DNA of 64,000 nt from Microbacterium sp. Clip185 (GTDB lineage: Bacteria; Actinomycetota; Actinomycetes; Actinomycetales; Microbacteriaceae), in the NCBI RefSeq assembly GCF_028743715.1, contig NZ_CP117996.1, positions 62,001 through 126,000 on the forward strand. Direction: 5' to 3'. Below, piece after piece: positions 16,060-24,396 of this stretch (its first letter is position 1; every line of letters starts with the position of its first letter). The notes under the pieces are model-generated. The model did no database searches. It saw only the letters and a list, made by a program, of their open reading frames with translations, and was not told the origin of the DNA. Made by a program: the position numbers and the translations under genes.

Positions 16060-17157
16060 GTGACTGAGCCGATTCCCGTTCGTGTGCGCCCAGAGATCGC
16101 GGCCCTGCCGGTCTACCGACAGGGAAAGCCGGCCGGTGCCGACGCGTTCAAGCTCTCGAGCAACGAGAATCCGTTCTCGCCGCTGCCTCGCGTATTGGCA
16201 GCCCTCCGGGCTGCCGAGACGGTGAACCGCTATCCGGACGCGACCGCGGCGAGACTCCGCGTGCGTCTGGCGGAGCGGTACGGCGTCGACGCCGACGAGG
16301 TGCACATCGGCGCCGGCAGCGCATCGCTGCTCTCGCAGCTGGTCCTCGCGGTCGCGGGCCCCGGCGACGAGGTCGTCTACGCGTGGCGGTCCTTCGAGGC
16401 CTACCCGAGCTTCGTCACGGTCGCCGGCGCCGATCGCGTCGAGGTGCCGCTGACGGCCGAGGGCCGTCACGACCTGGTCGCGATGGCGGCGGCGATCACC
16501 CCGCGCACCCGCGCCGTGATCGTCTGCAGCCCGAACAACCCCACCGGCCCCGTCGTGACGCAGGACGAGTTCGACACCTTCGTGGCGGCCGTGCCCGCCG
16601 ACGTGCTGATCATCCTCGACGAGGCATACGCCGAGTTCGTCACCGCGACGGATGCGGTTGACGGCCTCCGCCGCACCGGAGTCACCCGCCCGAACGTCGT
16701 CGCCCTGCGCACGTTCTCGAAGGCGTACGGGCTCGCGGGGCTGCGCATCGGCTATGCGATCGGTCACCGTCGCGTGCTGGATGCGGCGCGATCGGTCGCG
16801 ATCCCGCTCGCCGTCACCGCGACCGCCGAAGAGGCGGCCCTTGCGAGCCTCGACGCCGACGCCGAACTGCTCGAGCGTGTGCGCGTGATCGCTGAGCGCC
16901 GCGACCGGGTGGCCGCGGGCCTGCGCGACGCGGGATGGTGGGTTCCCGAGGCGCAGGGCAACTTCGTCTGGCTGGCCACGGGGGAGGCCACGACCGATGC
17001 TGCGGCGGCCTTCGACGAGGGCGGGCTGGTGGTGCGCGCGTTCGCCGGAGACGGTGTGCGGATCTCGATCGGCGAGGAGGAGTCTGTGGAGCAGATCCTA
17101 CGGATTGCCGCATCCATTGTGCGCGACCTCCCAGAAGGCCATCCCGCCAGCAGATAG
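16060..17157 (+). CDS. Histidinol-phosphate/aromatic aminotransferase (HisC/Pat type)
   Basis: A 365-residue fold-type I PLP aminotransferase. It has [14 protein letters not shown] at the N-terminus, [23 protein letters not shown], the conserved [18 protein letters not shown], and the Schiff-base Lys221 in [20 protein letters not shown]. It could act on histidinol phosphate or, as the Pat subgroup in actinobacteria, on aromatic amino acids. It is not with his genes. Ten bases downstream begins a 2-oxoacid dehydrogenase operon, so it may feed or drain 2-oxoacids. The start is GTG 16060. Confidence 0.9.
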   Translation: MTEPIPVRVRPEIAALPVYRQGKPAGADAFKLSSNENPFSPLPRVLAALRAAETVNRYPDATAARLRVRLAERYGVDADEVHIGAGSASLLSQLVLAVAGPGDEVVYAWRSFEAYPSFVTVAGADRVEVPLTAEGRHDLVAMAAAITPRTRAVIVCSPNNPTGPVVTQDEFDTFVAAVPADVLIILDEAYAEFVTATDAVDGLRRTGVTRPNVVALRTFSKAYGLAGLRIGYAIGHRRVLDAARSVAIPLAVTATAEEAALASLDADAELLERVRVIAERRDRVAAGLRDAGWWVPEAQGNFVWLATGEATTDAAAAFDEGGLVVRAFAGDGVRISIGEEESVEQILRIAASIVRDLPEGHPASR

Positions 17158-17167
17158 CGTAGAGCCC

Positions 17168-18322
17168 GTGACCTCGCCCGACACGTTCTCTCCGACCGCC
17201 GACGACGACGCGCGGATGGTGCGGGTGCTGGCGGCGGACGGCTCGTTCGCGCCGACCCCCGCCGCCGAGCCCTATCTCGCCGCGATCGCCGCGATCGACG
17301 ACGCCCAGCTCGAGACCTTCTACCGCGACATGGTGGTCGTGCGCGCCTTCGACCGGCAGGCGACGAACCTGCAGCGTCAGGGCCAGCTCGCGCTCTGGCC
17401 GCCGAGCTGGGGCCAGGAGGCCGCGCAGGTCGGCTCGGCACACGCCGCGAGGGCCCAGGACCACCTCTTCCCGTCGTACCGCGAGCACGTCGTGTGCACG
17501 ATCCGCGGCGTCGACCCGATCGACATCGTGCGGCTCATGCGCGGTGTCACCCACGGCGGGTGGAACCCGTACGACCCGAAGAACGGCAACACGCACATCT
17601 ACACGCTCGTGCTCGGCTCACAGACGCTTCACGCCGCCGGATTCGGCATGAGCCTCGTCTTCGACGGCAAGACCGGCACCGGCGACCTCGACCGCGACGA
17701 GGCCGTCATCGTCTACTACGGCGACGGCGCGTCCAGCCAGGGCGACGTGCACGAGGCGATGGTGTTCGCGGCGAGCTACCGCGCACCGCAGGTCTTCTTC
17801 CTCCAGAACAACCAGTGGGCGATCTCGGTCCCCGTGGCGACCCAGGCCTCGGCGCCGCTCTACCGTCGCGGCGAGGGATACGGCATGCCCAGCGTCCAGG
17901 TCGACGGCAACGACGTGCTCGCCAGTTTCGCCGTCACCCGTCATGCGCTCGATGAGGCGCGCGCCGGCGGCGGGCCGCGCGCGATCGAGGCGATGACCTA
18001 CCGGATGGGCGCGCACACGACCAGCGACGACCCGACCAAGTACCGCACCTCGGCCGAGGAGCAGTCCTGGGCCGAGCGCGACCCGATCGCCCGGATGGCG
18101 GCGTACCTGCGCTCGCGCGGCGCCTCCGATGCGTTCTTCGCCGACGTGGATGCGGCCGCCGCCGACTACGCCGAGGATGTGCGCGCGCGCACGGTCGCTC
18201 TCGGGTCCATCGGCACGGACATGATGTTCGACCACGTCTACAGCGAGCCGCATCCGCTCGTCGCCGAGCAGAAGCGCTGGCTCGCCGAGTACGAAGCATC
18301 CCTCGAGGGAGGTCAGGCATGA
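17168..18322 (+). CDS. 2-oxoacid dehydrogenase E1 component, alpha subunit
   Basis: A 384-residue thiamine-diphosphate enzyme subunit for oxidative decarboxylation of a 2-oxoacid (pyruvate or branched-chain). The ThDP motif GDGASSQGDVHEAM..QNNQWAIS runs from about residue 185 to 220. PSYREHVVCTIRG and the phospho-loop-like region YRMGAHTTSDDPTKYR are also present. It is most like the alpha2beta2 E1 of BCKDH/PDH in Gram-positives. The start GTG 17168 lies ten bases after the aminotransferase stop. It overlaps E1beta by 4 bases. No E3 gene is in this operon. Confidence 0.93.
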   Translation: MTSPDTFSPTADDDARMVRVLAADGSFAPTPAAEPYLAAIAAIDDAQLETFYRDMVVVRAFDRQATNLQRQGQLALWPPSWGQEAAQVGSAHAARAQDHLFPSYREHVVCTIRGVDPIDIVRLMRGVTHGGWNPYDPKNGNTHIYTLVLGSQTLHAAGFGMSLVFDGKTGTGDLDRDEAVIVYYGDGASSQGDVHEAMVFAASYRAPQVFFLQNNQWAISVPVATQASAPLYRRGEGYGMPSVQVDGNDVLASFAVTRHALDEARAGGGPRAIEAMTYRMGAHTTSDDPTKYRTSAEEQSWAERDPIARMAAYLRSRGASDAFFADVDAAAADYAEDVRARTVALGSIGTDMMFDHVYSEPHPLVAEQKRWLAEYEASLEGGQA

Positions 18323-19302
18323 GCGAAATGACCACCCTGCCGATGAGCAAGGCCCTGAACGCGGGCATGGCCCAAGCCATGCGCGACAGCGACCGCGTGC
18401 TGCTGATGGGCGAGGACATCGGTCCGCTCGGCGGCGTCTTCCGCGTCACCGAGGGGCTCCAGGCCGAGTTCGGCAAGAACCGCGTGATCGACACACCCCT
18501 CGCCGAATCGGGCATCATCGGCACCGCGATCGGCCTCGCGATGGGCGGGTTCCGGCCCGTCTGCGAGATCCAGTTCGACGGCTTCGTCTTCCCCGGCTTC
18601 GACCAGATCACCACGCAGCTGGCCAAGCTGACCAACCGGCACGAGGGCGCCCTGCGCATGCCCGTGGTCATCCGCATCCCGTACGGCGGGCACATCGGCG
18701 CGGTCGAGCACCACCAGGAGAGCCCCGAGGCGTACTTCACCCACACCCCGGGTCTGCGCGTGGTGAGCCCGTCCACGCCCAACGACGCGTACTGGATGAT
18801 CCAGGATGCGATCGCCTCCGACGACCCGGTGGTCTTCCTCGAGCCGAAGAGCCGCTACTGGCCCAAGGGTGAGGTGGACCTCTCGGCGCGCGCGCTGCCG
18901 CTGCACGCCTCCCGCATCGTGCGCCGCGGCACCGACGTGACTCTCGTCGGGCACGGCGCGATGGTCTCGACCCTGCTGCAGGCGGCCGCGCTCGCCGAGA
19001 GCGAGGGGACCAGCTGCGAGGTCATCGATCTGCGCTCGCTCTCGCCGGTCGACTACGGCCCGATCCTCGACTCCGTCGCCCGCACCGGCCGTATGGTCTA
19101 CGCGCAGGAGGCGCCGCAGTTCACCTCGCTCGGCTCCGAGATCGCCGCTACCGTCACCGAGCGCGCGTTCTACTCGCTCGAGGCGCCGGTGCTGCGCGTG
19201 TCCGGGTTCGATGTGCCCTTCCCGCCCGCCAAGCTCGAGGGGCAGTACCTGCCCGACGCCGATCGCATCCTCGAGGCCGTCGACCGCGCCCTCGCCTACT
19301 GA
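18319..19302 (+). CDS. 2-oxoacid dehydrogenase E1 component, beta subunit
   Basis: A 327-residue transketolase-like beta subunit: LMGEDIGPLGGVFRVTEGL, DTPLAESGIIGTAIGLAMGG, CEIQFDGFVFPGFDQI, VIRIPYGGHIGAVEHHQESPEAYF, and the C-terminal LRSLSPVDYGPI / VYAQEAPQFTSLGSEIAA / VLRVSGFDVPFPPAKLE. It pairs with the alpha subunit it overlaps (ATGA). The E2 gene follows after a 141-base spacer occupied by a 74-bp palindromic repeat, which may influence the E1:E2 mRNA ratio. Confidence 0.94.
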   Translation: MSEMTTLPMSKALNAGMAQAMRDSDRVLLMGEDIGPLGGVFRVTEGLQAEFGKNRVIDTPLAESGIIGTAIGLAMGGFRPVCEIQFDGFVFPGFDQITTQLAKLTNRHEGALRMPVVIRIPYGGHIGAVEHHQESPEAYFTHTPGLRVVSPSTPNDAYWMIQDAIASDDPVVFLEPKSRYWPKGEVDLSARALPLHASRIVRRGTDVTLVGHGAMVSTLLQAAALAESEGTSCEVIDLRSLSPVDYGPILDSVARTGRMVYAQEAPQFTSLGSEIAATVTERAFYSLEAPVLRVSGFDVPFPPAKLEGQYLPDADRILEAVDRALAY

Positions 19303-19344
19303 CCCCGTCCCCTCATCCCCATCCCCGCCCCCGCCCACTCATGA

Positions 19345-19418
19345 CCGCGAGAATGCATTTCGAGCACGAGATCACGGTGTTTACCCGTTATCTCGTCACA
19401 AACTTGCAGTCTCGAGGG
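19345..19418. repeat. Dispersed 75-bp imperfect palindrome, copy 3 (inverted)
   Basis: This is the reverse-complement copy of the 11.7-kb repeats, placed between the E1beta and E2 genes. It begins CCGCGAGAATGCATTTCGAG then CACGAGATCACGGTGTTTACCC, and ends CTTGCAGTCTCGAGGG. The TTTACCC loop is the complement of the GGGTAAA loop of copy 1. One arm is more degenerate than in the other copies. Confidence 0.83.
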
Positions 19419-19443
19419 TGAGGAACCGGCGAAAGGAACCGCA

Positions 19444-20763
19444 ATGAGCACGCAGACCTTCCACCTCCCGGATGTCGGCGAGGGCCTCACCGACGCCGAG
19501 ATCGTCACCTGGCACGTCAAGAGCGGCGACACCGTCGCCGTCAACGACGTGATCGTCGAGATCGAGACGGCCAAGTCACTGGTCGAGCTGCCGTCGCCCT
19601 TCGCGGGCGTGGTCGGCGAGGTCCTGGTCGAGGAGGGGCAGACGGTCGACGTGGGAGCTCCCATCATCACGATCGCGGATGCGGCGGCTCCCGCATCCGA
19701 TGTCCCCGCCCCCGGCGACCCGGGGCTCCCTGCCCCGGCTACCGATCCCGAGGCGGGCGGTTCGGTCCTCGTCGGCTATGGCTCCGCCGGTGCCGTCACC
19801 TCGCGTCGCCGCAAGCCCGCCGCGGCACCCGCCGCATCCGCCGCCGGCGTCGTGGCGAAGCCGCCGATCCGCAAGCTCGCACGCGACCTCGGTGTCGACC
19901 TGTCGGCGGTGACGCCCAGCGGCGCCGGCGGCGAGGTGACGCGCGACGACGTCGTGAAGCACGCGTCGCAGGCGAGCGTCTTCCGCAACATCGAGACGCC
20001 CGAGTGGCCCGAGGTGCGCGAGGAGACGATCCCGGTCGCCGCATCCGTCGCCGAGGCAGACCCGCGCGAAGAGTCCATCCCCGTGCGCGGGGTGCGCAAG
20101 GCGACCGCCGGCTCCATGGTGCGCAGCGCCTACTCCGCGCCGCACGTGACGGTGTGGACCGACGTCGACGCGACGCGCACGATGGAGCTCGTGAAGCGCC
20201 TGAAGGCGTCGCCCGACTACGCCGACACGAAGGTCTCGCCGCTGCTGATCATGGCGCGCGCGGTCATCTGGGCCGTGCGCCGCACCCCCATGGTCAACGC
20301 CGCGTGGGTCGACGGCGACGACGGCGCGCAGATCAACCTGCGCCACTACGTGAACCTCGGCATCGCGGCGGCGACGCCCCGCGGCCTCATCGTCCCGAAC
20401 ATCAAGGACGCACAGAACCTCAGCATGCGCGAGCTCGCGAAGTCGCTCGAGCGCCTGACGCTCACGGCGCGCGAGGGCAAGACCCCGCCCGCCGACCAGC
20501 AGCAGGGCACGATCACGATCACCAACATCGGCGTCTTCGGGATGGATGCGGGCACCCCCATCATCAACCCCGGCGAGGCCGGCATCATCGCGATGGGGAC
20601 GATCCGCCAGAAGCCGTGGGTCGTCGACGGCGAGGTGCGCCCGCGCTTCGTGACCACCGTGTCCGGCTCGTTCGACCACCGCGTCATCGACGGCGACGGC
20701 ATGAGCCGCTTCATCGCCGACGTCGCCGCCGTTCTCGAGGAGCCCGCTCTCCTCGTGGAGTGA
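19444..20763 (+). CDS. 2-oxoacid dehydrogenase E2 (dihydrolipoamide acyltransferase)
   Basis: A 439-residue E2. A single lipoyl domain has the lipoylated Lys44 in [14 protein letters not shown]. An Ala/Pro linker follows, then a peripheral-subunit-binding domain ([31 protein letters not shown], about residues 138-170). The C-terminal acyltransferase domain carries the catalytic [11 protein letters not shown] (His412, Asp416). It forms the core of the complex with the E1alpha/beta pair upstream. The ribosome-binding site is GAAAGGAA before ATG 19444. The operon ends with a strong GC hairpin at 20794. Confidence 0.95.
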   Translation: MSTQTFHLPDVGEGLTDAEIVTWHVKSGDTVAVNDVIVEIETAKSLVELPSPFAGVVGEVLVEEGQTVDVGAPIITIADAAAPASDVPAPGDPGLPAPATDPEAGGSVLVGYGSAGAVTSRRRKPAAAPAASAAGVVAKPPIRKLARDLGVDLSAVTPSGAGGEVTRDDVVKHASQASVFRNIETPEWPEVREETIPVAASVAEADPREESIPVRGVRKATAGSMVRSAYSAPHVTVWTDVDATRTMELVKRLKASPDYADTKVSPLLIMARAVIWAVRRTPMVNAAWVDGDDGAQINLRHYVNLGIAAATPRGLIVPNIKDAQNLSMRELAKSLERLTLTAREGKTPPADQQQGTITITNIGVFGMDAGTPIINPGEAGIIAMGTIRQKPWVVDGEVRPRFVTTVSGSFDHRVIDGDGMSRFIADVAAVLEEPALLVE

Positions 20764-20793
20764 CCCCCGTCGGGGGTGCTGCCCCGCCGGCGT

Positions 20794-20820
20794 GAGCCCG
20801 GCCTCCCGCGGGCCGGGCTC
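20794..20820 (+). terminator. GC-rich terminator hairpin after the E1/E2 operon
   Basis: GAGCCCGGCC pairs with GGCCGGGCTC (10-bp perfect stem, 7-base loop), about 30 bases past the E2 stop. A smaller CCCCCGTCGGGGG hairpin precedes it at 20764. There is no T-tract, as is common in high-GC actinobacteria. Confidence 0.7.
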
Positions 20821-20872
20821 CCCGGGGTGCCGCTCGCGGTGGTGTGCCGTTCGCGGTTGTGCCGTCGGCCTA

Positions 20873-21174
20873 TGCCCGAGTTGCGTCGCATGTGCGCGGA
20901 TGCGACACGTTTCCGCATCCACCACGGTGATTCTCAGTCGCATCTGCGCAGAAGTGTGGCGGATGCGGCGGCGCCCGGCCGTGCGATGCGCCCGCACCGC
21001 CCCCGCAGCGTTGGATGCGGCTCACCGAGCCGGAGGCAGAACGCCGCCGCAACCTGGTGCACCGTCCGGAGCGTCCGCGTGGAAGGGCCACGCTTTTGCG
21101 CAACCGCGCCTGTCAATGACTGATGCGTTTGCGCAGAAGTGGCGCAGATGCGCACATGCGACGCAACTCGGGCA
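20873..21174. repeat. 302-bp element with 25-bp terminal inverted repeats, copy A
   Basis: The ends 20873-20897 and 21150-21174 are perfect inverted repeats (TGCCCGAGTTGCGTCGCATG then TGCGC). Internally, short words recur: CATCTGCGCAGAAGTGTGGC near 20941, TTTTGCGCAA near 21093, TCAATGACTGATG near 21113, and TTTGCGCAGAAGTGGCGCAG near 21128. There is no transposase ORF and no obvious target-site duplication. The second copy is at 39232. The rest of the gene-free stretch 20764-21325 holds only the terminator and the Zur box. Confidence 0.85.
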
Positions 21175-21290
21175 GAGAGGGGGCGAGAGCGAAAGCGGGC
21201 GAGATCGGCGGAAAGACGCGGCGGATGCGGATGCGGCACGCGCCGGATGCGGGCACTGTCGCGGCCGCAGTGCGGGCGCCGCAGCGATTT

Positions 21291-21305
21291 TGATAACGAT
21301 TATCA
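21291..21305. promoter_or_regulatory. Zur operator upstream of znuA
   Basis: TGATAACGATTATCA is a perfect 6-3-6 palindrome centred 28 bases before the znuA start. It matches the Fur/Zur-family box pattern (TGAWAATNATTWTCA). With zur itself encoded four genes downstream, zinc repression of the whole operon is the natural reading. Confidence 0.88.
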
Positions 21306-21325
21306 GTAGGCGTAAAGTGACCGCC

Positions 21326-22267
21326 ATGCCCCTGAAGACCCGACTCCTCCTCGTTCCCGCGGCCTTCGCCGCTGCCGCTCTCGCCCTCGCGGGCTGCTCC
21401 GCGAGTTCGCCCGCCGATGCCTCGACTGCCGGAGAAGGCGGCGCGAAGATCGACGTGGTCGCCTCCACCGACGTGTACGGCGACATCGCCCAGACCGTCG
21501 GCGGAGACCACGTCTCCGTGACCTCGCTCATCGCCTCCTTCAGCCAGGACCCGCACGACTTCGAGCCCTCCGCGGCCGACCAGCTGACGATGAAGAACGC
21601 GAAGCTCGTGATCGCGAACGGCGGCGGATACGACCCGTTCGTCGGGTCGCTGGTCAGCGCGTCCGGCACGACGGCGCCGGTGATCAACGCGGTGAGCCTC
21701 TCGCCGGAGTGGACCGGATCCGACGCCTCCGAGGCGGTCGAGGGCTTCAACGAGCACGTCTTCTACGAGCCCGACACGATGGTCGCCGTCGCGAAGGAGA
21801 TCGCCGCGCAGCTCGGCGAGATCGACCCGGGCGACGCCGACGCGTTCGAGGCGAACGCCGCCGCCTTCGAAGCCGACGTCAGCGGCAAGATCCAGCCGAT
21901 CCTCGACGACATCTCGAAGGCGCACAAGGGCGAGAAGATCTTCGTCACCGAGCCCGTTCCGCTCTACCTGGCGCAGGCCGCGGGGCTGGTCAACGACACC
22001 CCGTCGGAGTTCAGCGAGGCCGTTGAAGAGGGCGACGATGTGCCGCCCGCTACGCTGCTGGAAGCACTCGGACTCATCGGTAGCGGCGACGTCAAGATCG
22101 TGTTCGTCAACGCCCAGGCCGCTGGTGCTGAGACCACGCAGGTGGAGAACAAGGCGGCGGAGGTGGGCGTTCCGGTGATCAAGGCGTCCGAGCTGCTGCC
22201 CGACGGCGACACCTACGTCTCGTGGATGGTCGACATGGCAACGCAGATCAAGGACGCGCTCAAGTAG
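21326..22267 (+). CDS. znuA: Zinc ABC transporter substrate-binding lipoprotein (ZnuA/TroA)
   Basis: A 313-residue cluster A-I metal-binding protein with a lipobox signal peptide (LALAGCSASS, Cys at about residue 24). Metal-ligand histidines appear in SQDPHDFEPSAADQ and NEHVFYEPDTM. The C-terminal lobe has NAQAAGAETTQVENKAAEVGVPV. It captures Zn2+ (possibly Mn2+) outside the membrane for ZnuBC. ATG 21326 follows the Zur box by 20 bases, so the mRNA leader must be very short or the box overlaps the promoter. The stop TAG shares a base with the GTG of znuC. Confidence 0.93.
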   Translation: MPLKTRLLLVPAAFAAAALALAGCSASSPADASTAGEGGAKIDVVASTDVYGDIAQTVGGDHVSVTSLIASFSQDPHDFEPSAADQLTMKNAKLVIANGGGYDPFVGSLVSASGTTAPVINAVSLSPEWTGSDASEAVEGFNEHVFYEPDTMVAVAKEIAAQLGEIDPGDADAFEANAAAFEADVSGKIQPILDDISKAHKGEKIFVTEPVPLYLAQAAGLVNDTPSEFSEAVEEGDDVPPATLLEALGLIGSGDVKIVFVNAQAAGAETTQVENKAAEVGVPVIKASELLPDGDTYVSWMVDMATQIKDALK

Positions 22268-23082
22268 TGGCAGAAACCCCCCTTCCGCTCAGCATCGCGT
22301 CCGCCGCGCTCCAGCGCGGCGGACGCGTGCTGTGGAGCGGACTGAACCTCAGCCTCCAACCGGGCGAGCTCGTCGCCGTCCTCGGACCCAGCGGCGCCGG
22401 CAAGACGACGCTGCTGCGCGCGATCCTCGGCCTCGACCGGCTGGCCGAAGGTTCGATCACGGCGCTCGGCGAGCCGGTCACCCGCGCGGGAAACCGCCGC
22501 ATCGGCTACGTCCCGCAGCAACGCCCGCTTGCGCGCGACACCGCGATGCTCGCCCGGGATCTCGTGCGGCTCGGCGTCGACGGGCACCGGTTCGGCTTCC
22601 CGTTTCCTCGGCGCGCCGATCGGGCGCGCGTGGACGCACTCATCGATGCGGTCGGCGCATCCGCGTTCGCGGAACGACCTGTAGGTCTGCTCTCGGGCGG
22701 GGAACAGCAGCGGCTGCGGGTCGGGCAGGCGCTCGCCGACGATCCGCGCCTCCTGCTGTGCGACGAGCCGCTCACGAGCCTCGACCTTGCCAATCAGCGC
22801 GCGGTGGTCGGGCTCATCGACCGGCATCGCCGCGAGAGCGGTGCGGGCGTGCTGCTGGTCACCCACGACATCAATCCCGTCCTGGACTCCGTCGACCGCA
22901 TCCTCTACATCGCGAACGGCGCCTTCACTCTCGGCACCCCCGAGACGGTGCTGCGCTCGGACGTGCTGAGCGAGCTGTACGGCGCACCGGTGCACGTGCT
23001 GCGCGCGGGGGATCGCCTCGTTGTCGTCGGCGCTCCGGATGCGGACGAGTCCCACCATCACCACCACGAGGACGCCCTGTGA
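22267..23082 (+). CDS. znuC: Zinc ABC transporter ATP-binding protein
   Basis: A 271-residue ABC ATPase with Walker A GPSGAGKTT (about residues 40-48), Q-loop YVPQQRPLARD, signature LLSGGEQQRLRVGQAL, Walker B LLLCDEPL, and H-loop VTHDINPV. A His-rich C-terminus (ADESHHHHHEDAL) probably binds zinc, a common trait of metal transporters. The start is GTG 22267 with one-base overlap to znuA; its end overlaps znuB by 4 bases. Confidence 0.94.
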   Translation: MAETPLPLSIASAALQRGGRVLWSGLNLSLQPGELVAVLGPSGAGKTTLLRAILGLDRLAEGSITALGEPVTRAGNRRIGYVPQQRPLARDTAMLARDLVRLGVDGHRFGFPFPRRADRARVDALIDAVGASAFAERPVGLLSGGEQQRLRVGQALADDPRLLLCDEPLTSLDLANQRAVVGLIDRHRRESGAGVLLVTHDINPVLDSVDRILYIANGAFTLGTPETVLRSDVLSELYGAPVHVLRAGDRLVVVGAPDADESHHHHHEDAL

Positions 23083-23939
23083 ACTGGAGCGACATCGGCG
23101 ATGCCCTGTTCGGGGGCGTCGCGCAGTACGGACAGATCCTCGAGCTGGTGCAGAACTCCGTCTGGGCCGGTGCGGTGCTCGGCATCGTGGGCGGTCTCAT
23201 CGGCGTGTTCGTCATGCAGCGCGACATGGCCTTCGCGGTGCACGGCATCAGCGAGTTGTCCTTCGCCGGCGCTGCGGCCGCGCTCCTGCTCGGCTTCGAC
23301 GTCGTCACCGGCTCGATCGTGGGCTCGCTCGTGGCGGCGGGGATCATCGGATGGCTGGGCGCGCGCGCCCGGGATCGCAACTCGATCATCGGCGTGCTCA
23401 TGCCGTTCGGTCTGGGCGTCGGCATCCTGTGCCTCTCGCTGTACAACGGACGCAGCGCTAACCGCTTCAGCCTGCTCACCGGCCAGATCGTGTCCGTGCA
23501 GAGCGGCCAGCTCAGCGTGCTCATCGTCATCTCGGCGATCGTGCTCGTCGGGCTCCTGGCGATCTGGCGCCCGCTGCGCTTCGATTCGCTCGACCCGCAG
23601 TCCGCGGCCGCCCGCGGGGTCCCCACGGGTGTCGTCTCGCTGCTGTTCATGCTCCTGCTAGGCATGATCGTCGCCGTCTCGGTGCACATCATCGGTGCCT
23701 TGCTCGTGCTTGCGCTGCTGGTGACGCCGGCGGCCGCTGCGATGCGCATCTCCAACGGACCGGTGGCGGTCCCGTTGCTGTCGGCCCTGTTCGGTTTCGT
23801 CTCCGCCGTCGGCGGCATCCTGCTTGCGGTCGCGGGCACCCTGCCGGTGAGCCCGTACATCACGACCATCTCGTTCGTCATCTACATCGTCTGCCGCGCG
23901 ATCGGAGCACGCCGCGACCGCGTCACGCGTGCCGCCTGA
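23079..23939 (+). CDS. znuB: Zinc ABC transporter permease
   Basis: A 286-residue ABC-3 family permease with about eight to nine membrane helices (VQNSVWAGAVLGIVGGLIGVFVMQRDMAFAVHGISELSFAGAAAALLLGF..). The conserved AFAVHGISELSFAGAA block and VHIIGALLVLALLVTPAAAAMRI fit metal-permease members. It forms the channel of the ZnuABC importer. The start is GTG 23079, overlapping znuC. The Zur gene follows 46 bases downstream. Confidence 0.94.
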   Translation: MNWSDIGDALFGGVAQYGQILELVQNSVWAGAVLGIVGGLIGVFVMQRDMAFAVHGISELSFAGAAAALLLGFDVVTGSIVGSLVAAGIIGWLGARARDRNSIIGVLMPFGLGVGILCLSLYNGRSANRFSLLTGQIVSVQSGQLSVLIVISAIVLVGLLAIWRPLRFDSLDPQSAAARGVPTGVVSLLFMLLLGMIVAVSVHIIGALLVLALLVTPAAAAMRISNGPVAVPLLSALFGFVSAVGGILLAVAGTLPVSPYITTISFVIYIVCRAIGARRDRVTRAA

Positions 23940-23985
23940 GAAGACTGCCCGGCCCGCTGCCAGGGTGCGCGGGTAGGATTCGGGC

Positions 23986-24396
23986 ATGGCTCAGCGCAAC
24001 ACCTGGCAGCGCGAGCGCGTCCGCGAAGCCCTCTCCGACGCGCAGGGTTTCGTCAGCGCCCAGACGCTGCACGCGCGGCTGCGCGACGACAACACCGGCA
24101 TCGGCCTGGCCACGGTCTACCGTGCGCTCGCGGGGCTCGCCGCCGGCGGTGACGCCGACTCGCTGCAGAGCCCGGAGGGTGAGAACCTCTACCGCGCCTG
24201 CGTGACGAGCGGCCACCACCACCACCTCATCTGCCGCCAGTGCGGTCTCACGGTCGAGATCGAGGCCTCGGAGGTCGAGGAGTGGGCCCAGCGCACGGCC
24301 GCGAGCCACGGCTTCACCTCGGCCGAGCACGTCGTCGACATCTTCGGGCTCTGCGGTTCGTGCACCGCCGCCCGGACGAATGAGCGTGACGACTAG
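23986..24396 (+). CDS. zur: Fur-family zinc uptake regulator
   Basis: A 136-residue Fur-family repressor. It has a winged helix (FVSAQTLHARLRDDNTGIGLATVYRALAGLAAGG), then the metal domain with HHHHLICRQCGLTVEIEASEVEEW. Structural-zinc cysteine pairs are CRQC and CGSC near the C-terminus. It has more histidines and fewer peroxide-sensing features than FurA, and its position after znuABC with a Zur box upstream supports Zur. The C-terminal coding part overlaps the start of the following permease (24380). Confidence 0.93.
   Translation: MAQRNTWQRERVREALSDAQGFVSAQTLHARLRDDNTGIGLATVYRALAGLAAGGDADSLQSPEGENLYRACVTSGHHHHLICRQCGLTVEIEASEVEEWAQRTAASHGFTSAEHVVDIFGLCGSCTAARTNERDD

Noticed and set aside
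20776..21123. Short ORFs inside the terminal-inverted-repeat element at 20.9 kb
   Set aside because: Arg/Cys-rich translations that differ from the corresponding region of copy B; the element does not look protein-coding.
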